Shown here piece by piece: positions 31,990-35,303 of a stretch of 35,303 nucleotides of DNA (the first letter of the stretch is position 1; each line of letters starts with the position of its first letter). The DNA is from CAIOSQ01 sp041178225 (GTDB lineage Bacteria > Pseudomonadota > Alphaproteobacteria > CACIAM-22H2): NCBI GenBank assembly GCA_041178225.1, contig JBEGVV010000181.1, positions 1-35,303 on the forward strand, read 5' to 3'. The notes below the pieces were generated by a model, which did not search any database, was not told the origin of the DNA, and saw only the letters and a list, made by a program, of their open reading frames with translations. The translations under genes were made by a program, and so were the position numbers.

Positions 31990-33495
31990 ATGCGCCCGCT
32001 CGCCGCCGCCGCGCTCGCCGCGGCCATGCTCCTCGCCAACGCCGCCCCGGCGCAGACCCTGCGCATCGGGCTGCGCGAGGATCCCGACGTCCTCGACCCG
32101 ACCCTTGCGCGCACCTATGTCGGGCGCATCGTCTTCGCGTCGCTCTGCGACAAGCTCTTCGACATCGACGAGCAGCTGCGCATCGTGCCGCAGCTGGCGA
32201 CCGGGCATGAATGGAGCGCCGACAGCAGGGCGCTGACGATCAGGCTGCGCCCGGGCGTGCGCTTCCACGACGGCGAGGCGATGGACGCCGAGGCCGTCAA
32301 GGCGTCCCTCGACCGCCACCTGACGCTCCAGGGCTCGTTCCGCCGCTCGGAGATCAACGTCGTCCAGTCGGTCGTCGTCGTCGACCCGCTGACCGTGCGC
32401 CTCGAGCTCTCCGTCCCCTTCGCCCCGCTGATCGCGCAGCTCACCGACCGCGCGGGCATGGTCATGAGCCCGAAGGCGCTGCGCGAGGCGGGCGCGCAGT
32501 TCGGCAGCCGGCCGGTCTGCGCCGGGCCGTTCCGCTTCGTCGAGCGCGTGGCGCAGGACCGCATCGTGCTCGAGCGCTTCGAGGGCTACTGGGACCGCGC
32601 GAACATCCATGTCGAGCGGGTCGTGTTCCAGCCGATCCAGGACACGACGGTGCTGCTCGCGAACCTGCAGGCCGGGCAGCTCGACCTCGTCGAGCGCGTC
32701 AACCCGACCGACGGCGCGGCGATCCGGCGCGACCGCAGGCTGCGCCTCGTCGGCGGCGACGAGCTTGGCTACAACGGCATCACGATCAATGTCGGCAATG
32801 GCGAGCGCGCGCGTTCGCCGCTCGGCCAGAGCGCGAAGGTGCGCGAGGCGCTCGAGCTGTCGATCGACCGCGAGGTCATCAACCAGGTCGTCTATGCCGG
32901 CGAGTTCGTCGCCTCGGCGCAATGGGTGCCGCCGAACTCGCCCTTCTTCCTCAAGGACCTGCCGATGCCCGCGCGCGACGTGGCGCGCGCGCGGCGCCTG
33001 CTCGCCGAGGCGGGCACGCCCAACCCGGTCGTCAACCTCATGATCCCGAACAACCCGGACCTGCGCCAGGTCGGCGAGGTGATCCAGTCGATGGCTCGCG
33101 AGTCGGGCTTCGACGTCCGGCTGCAGGCCACCGAGTTCGCCTCGGCGCTGCAGGCCGCCGCGCGCGGGGACTTCGAGGCCTTCCTCGTCGGCTGGTCGGG
33201 CCGCAGCGACCCCGACGGCAACATCTATTCCTTCGCCACCTGCAAGGGCGGGCAGAACGACGGCCGCTACTGCGACGCCGAGGTCGACCGGCTGCTCGAC
33301 GAGGCGCGCGCCGTGCCCGACGCGGCCCAGCGCATCGCCATCTACCGCAAGGTCGCCGCGCTCTACCTCGAGCGCGACCGCGGGCGCATCTACCTCTGGC
33401 ACCGCAAGAACCTCTTCGCGCATTCCGCGCGGCTGCAGGGCCTGCGGCTCGTGCCCGACGGGCTGATCCGCCCGCAGGGCATCAGGCTGCAGTGA
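31990..33495 (+). CDS. ABC transporter substrate-binding protein, family 5 (second tandem copy)
   Basis: A 501-residue paralogue of the preceding gene, most likely from a tandem duplication. It has a short signal (MRPLAAAALAAAMLLANAAPAQ) and starts at ATG 31990 behind GAGGGAGGA. By eye, well over half of the residues match the first copy, including PVCAGPFRFVERVAQDRIVL, which is identical. It differs by two extra cysteines in FATCKGGQNDGRYCDAEVDRL, where the first copy has a tryptophan and no cysteines, so a disulfide could form there. The permease start follows 22 bp downstream. The two receptors probably widen the range of ligands delivered to a single DppBC permease. Confidence 0.93.
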   Translation: MRPLAAAALAAAMLLANAAPAQTLRIGLREDPDVLDPTLARTYVGRIVFASLCDKLFDIDEQLRIVPQLATGHEWSADSRALTIRLRPGVRFHDGEAMDAEAVKASLDRHLTLQGSFRRSEINVVQSVVVVDPLTVRLELSVPFAPLIAQLTDRAGMVMSPKALREAGAQFGSRPVCAGPFRFVERVAQDRIVLERFEGYWDRANIHVERVVFQPIQDTTVLLANLQAGQLDLVERVNPTDGAAIRRDRRLRLVGGDELGYNGITINVGNGERARSPLGQSAKVREALELSIDREVINQVVYAGEFVASAQWVPPNSPFFLKDLPMPARDVARARRLLAEAGTPNPVVNLMIPNNPDLRQVGEVIQSMARESGFDVRLQATEFASALQAAARGDFEAFLVGWSGRSDPDGNIYSFATCKGGQNDGRYCDAEVDRLLDEARAVPDAAQRIAIYRKVAALYLERDRGRIYLWHRKNLFAHSARLQGLRLVPDGLIRPQGIRLQ

Positions 33496-33517
33496 GAGCG
33501 GCGGGGCGGGCCCGGCG

Positions 33518-34456
33518 ATGCTGACCTTCCTCGCGCGGCGCCTCGCCCAGGTCGTCCCGACGCTGTTCTTCGTCTCGATCCTGATCTTCTGCCTGCAGCA
33601 GCTCCTGCCCGGCGATCCCGCGCTCATCCTCGCGGGCGAGGAGCGCGACGAGCAGGCGCTGCAGGAGATCCGCGAGCGCTATCGCCTCGACCAGCCGCTG
33701 CCCGTCCAGTACCTCTACTGGCTGGGTGGCGTGCTGCAGGGCGATTTCGGCGAGTCGATGCGCATCCAGCGCCCGGTCGCCGAGCTGGTCCTCGAGAAGC
33801 TGCCCGTCACGCTGCAGCTCGGCACGATGGCCTTCGTCATCGCCTGCCTGATCGGCATCCCCGCGGGCGTGGTCGCCGCGGTCAAGAAGGATCGCGCCTG
33901 GGACTGGGTCGCCAACGGCGTCGCGCTCTGGGGCCTGTCGACGCCGAATTTCTGGCTCGGGATCATGATGATCCTGTTCTTCTCGGTCGAGCTCGGCTGG
34001 CTGCCACCCTCGGGCTACACCAGCCTGCGCGAGGATTTCTGGCAGAGCATCAAGACCACGATCATGCCGGCCTTCGTGCTCGGCAACGCGATCGCCGCTG
34101 TGCTCATGCGCCACACGCGCAGCGCGATGCTGCAGGTGCTGGGCCAGGACTACGTGCGCACGGCGCGCGCCAAGGGCCTCGCCGAGAAGGTCGTCGTCGT
34201 GAAGCACGCGCTGCGCAACGCGGCGGTGCCGATCGTGACGCTGGGCGCGCTGGAGTTCGGGCAGCTGCTCTCCGGCGCGGTGCTGACCGAGCAGGTCTTC
34301 ACCATCCCCGGCTTCGGCAAGCTGATCGTCGACGCGGTGTTCAACCGCGACTACCTGGTGGTGCAGGGCGTGGTGCTGGTGACGGCGACGGTCTACGTGT
34401 CGCTCAACCTGCTGGCCGACGTCGCCTACATCCTCCTGAACCCGAGGCTGCGATGA
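33518..34456 (+). CDS. ABC transporter permease, DppB/OppB-like
   Basis: A 312-residue inner-membrane protein with about six helices. The N-terminal RRLAQVVPTLFFVSILIFCLQQLLPGDPA is the usual OppB start: first helix followed by the LLPGDPA motif. FGESMRIQRPVAELVLEKLPVTLQLG and the EAA-like coupling loop DYVRTARAKGLAEKVVVVKHALRNAAVPIVT confirm the family, as does the C-terminal FTIPGFGKLIVDAVFNRDYLVVQGVVL. It starts 22 bp after the second receptor gene and overlaps the next permease (ATGA). Confidence 0.96.
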   Translation: MLTFLARRLAQVVPTLFFVSILIFCLQQLLPGDPALILAGEERDEQALQEIRERYRLDQPLPVQYLYWLGGVLQGDFGESMRIQRPVAELVLEKLPVTLQLGTMAFVIACLIGIPAGVVAAVKKDRAWDWVANGVALWGLSTPNFWLGIMMILFFSVELGWLPPSGYTSLREDFWQSIKTTIMPAFVLGNAIAAVLMRHTRSAMLQVLGQDYVRTARAKGLAEKVVVVKHALRNAAVPIVTLGALEFGQLLSGAVLTEQVFTIPGFGKLIVDAVFNRDYLVVQGVVLVTATVYVSLNLLADVAYILLNPRLR

Positions 34457-35303
34457 GCGCGGGGGCGCGGGTCGACAGCCCGGGGCGGCGCGCGCTGCGC
34501 AAGCTGATGCGGCGCAGGGCGGCGGTGTTCGGGCTGTGCGTGGTGGCGCTGTTCGTCCTGGTCGCGGTGCTCGCGCCCTGGATCGCGCCCTACGATCCCG
34601 TGAAGACCAGCTGGACCGCTATCCGCAAGGCGCCCTCGGCGCTGCACTGGTTCGGCACCGACGAGAATGGCCGCGACATCCTCTCGCGCATCGTCCATGG
34701 CGCCAGCGCCTCGCTGCGCGCGGGCGTGATCTCGGTGTCGATCGCGGTGGCGCTGGGCGTGCCCATCGGGCTGCTCGCCGGGTATCGCGGCGGCTGGATC
34801 GACGCGATCATCAGCCGCGTCACCGACGCGATGCTGGCCTGCCCCTTCCTGATCCTGGCCATCGCGATGGCGGCCTTCCTCGGCCCCTCGCTGCGCAACG
34901 CGATGATCGCCATCGGCATCTCGGCGACGCCGATCTTCGTGCGCCTGGCGCGCGGCGCCACCATGGCGACGATGGTCGAGGACTATGTCGAGGCCGCGCG
35001 CGCGGTCGGCAACCCGCGCTGGCGCATCGCCCTGCGCCACGTGCTGCCCAACATCGTGCCGCCGGTCCTCGTCCAGGCGACGCTCGCCATCGCCATGGCG
35101 ATCATCGCCGAGGCCAGCCTCTCCTTCCTCGGCCTCGGCCAGCAGCCCCCCGCGCCCAGCTGGGGCTCGATGCTCAACGCCGCCCAGCGCTTCCTCGGCC
35201 AGGCGCCCTGGATGGCGATCTTCCCGGGCCTGTCGATCTTCGTCGTCGTCCTCGCCTTCAACCTGCTGGGCGACGGCCTGAGGGACGCCCTCGACCCGAA
35301 GGG
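34453..35303 (+). CDS. ABC transporter permease, DppC/OppC-like (3' end cut by window)
   Basis: The visible part is 283 codons starting at ATG 34453, which overlaps the dppB-like stop. An N-terminal helix (AAVFGLCVVALFVLVAVLAPWIAPYDP) is followed by the OppC_N motif HWFGTDENGRDILSRIVHGASASL. Then come the permease helices, the coupling loop DYVEAARAVGNPRWRIALRHVLPN and IAEASLSFLGLGQQPPAPSWGSML. The last visible residues (FNLLGDGLRDALDPK) are the standard C-terminal end of the family, so only a few codons are missing. This completes the importer: two ATPases, two receptors and two permeases. Confidence 0.95.
   Translation, partial: MSAGARVDSPGRRALRKLMRRRAAVFGLCVVALFVLVAVLAPWIAPYDPVKTSWTAIRKAPSALHWFGTDENGRDILSRIVHGASASLRAGVISVSIAVALGVPIGLLAGYRGGWIDAIISRVTDAMLACPFLILAIAMAAFLGPSLRNAMIAIGISATPIFVRLARGATMATMVEDYVEAARAVGNPRWRIALRHVLPNIVPPVLVQATLAIAMAIIAEASLSFLGLGQQPPAPSWGSMLNAAQRFLGQAPWMAIFPGLSIFVVVLAFNLLGDGLRDALDPK

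Overview
The window is a dense, very GC-rich (visibly over 70%) chromosomal segment. The gene families are broadly proteobacterial: TRAP and ABC binding proteins, a CspA-type cold-shock protein, HyuA/HyuB hydantoinase, a molybdenum hydroxylase and a long-form PurC. I read it as an alphaproteobacterium, with Rhodospirillales/Acetobacterales or Hyphomicrobiales-like soil bacteria most plausible. That placement is inference from gene content, since no rRNA or other phylogenetic marker is present. I see no tRNA, rRNA, CRISPR array, transposase, phage gene or attachment site, and no stretch longer than about 225 bp without a gene.

Layout. (1) Positions 1-3749: the start of a TRAP binding protein, a DUF1993 protein, a family 5 ABC binding protein, a glutathione S-transferase and a cold-shock protein. 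(2) Positions 3972-8034: an FAD amine-oxidase-like protein, a cytochrome b561 protein, then a divergent MetX-like alpha/beta hydrolase and a creatininase-family protein. (3) Positions 8074-19119: a divergent catabolic locus. On the minus strand run tetR, a molybdenum hydroxylase large subunit and an amidase. On the plus strand run hyuA, hyuB and an NMT1/TauA-like ABC importer (binding protein, ATPase, permease). A perfect 8-4-8 palindrome sits between the two start regions and is probably the TetR operator. (4) Positions 19126-22086: a TauD/TfdA-type dioxygenase divergent from an FAH-family hydrolase with a good terminator, then the AzlC/AzlD exporter pair. (5) Positions 22156-26538: a plus-strand run of a creatinase-like M24 protein without metal ligands, a PfkB-like protein without its catalytic Asp, a CodA-like amidohydrolase and a proline racemase/4-hydroxyproline epimerase family enzyme. 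(6) purC on the minus strand. (7) Positions 27664 to the window end: a DUF1028 protein translationally coupled to a dipeptide/oligopeptide-type ABC importer of two ATPases, two tandem paralogous binding proteins and two permeases (the last cut by the window edge).

The common theme is uptake and hydrolysis of small amides, cyclic amides and amino-acid-like nitrogen compounds. The most coherent candidate for an undescribed pathway is region 3: importer, ATP-dependent ring-opening amidohydrolase, molybdenum hydroxylase and amidase around one TetR repressor and one operator, which would suit degradation of an N-heterocycle or cyclic imide. Its substrate cannot be read from sequence alone.
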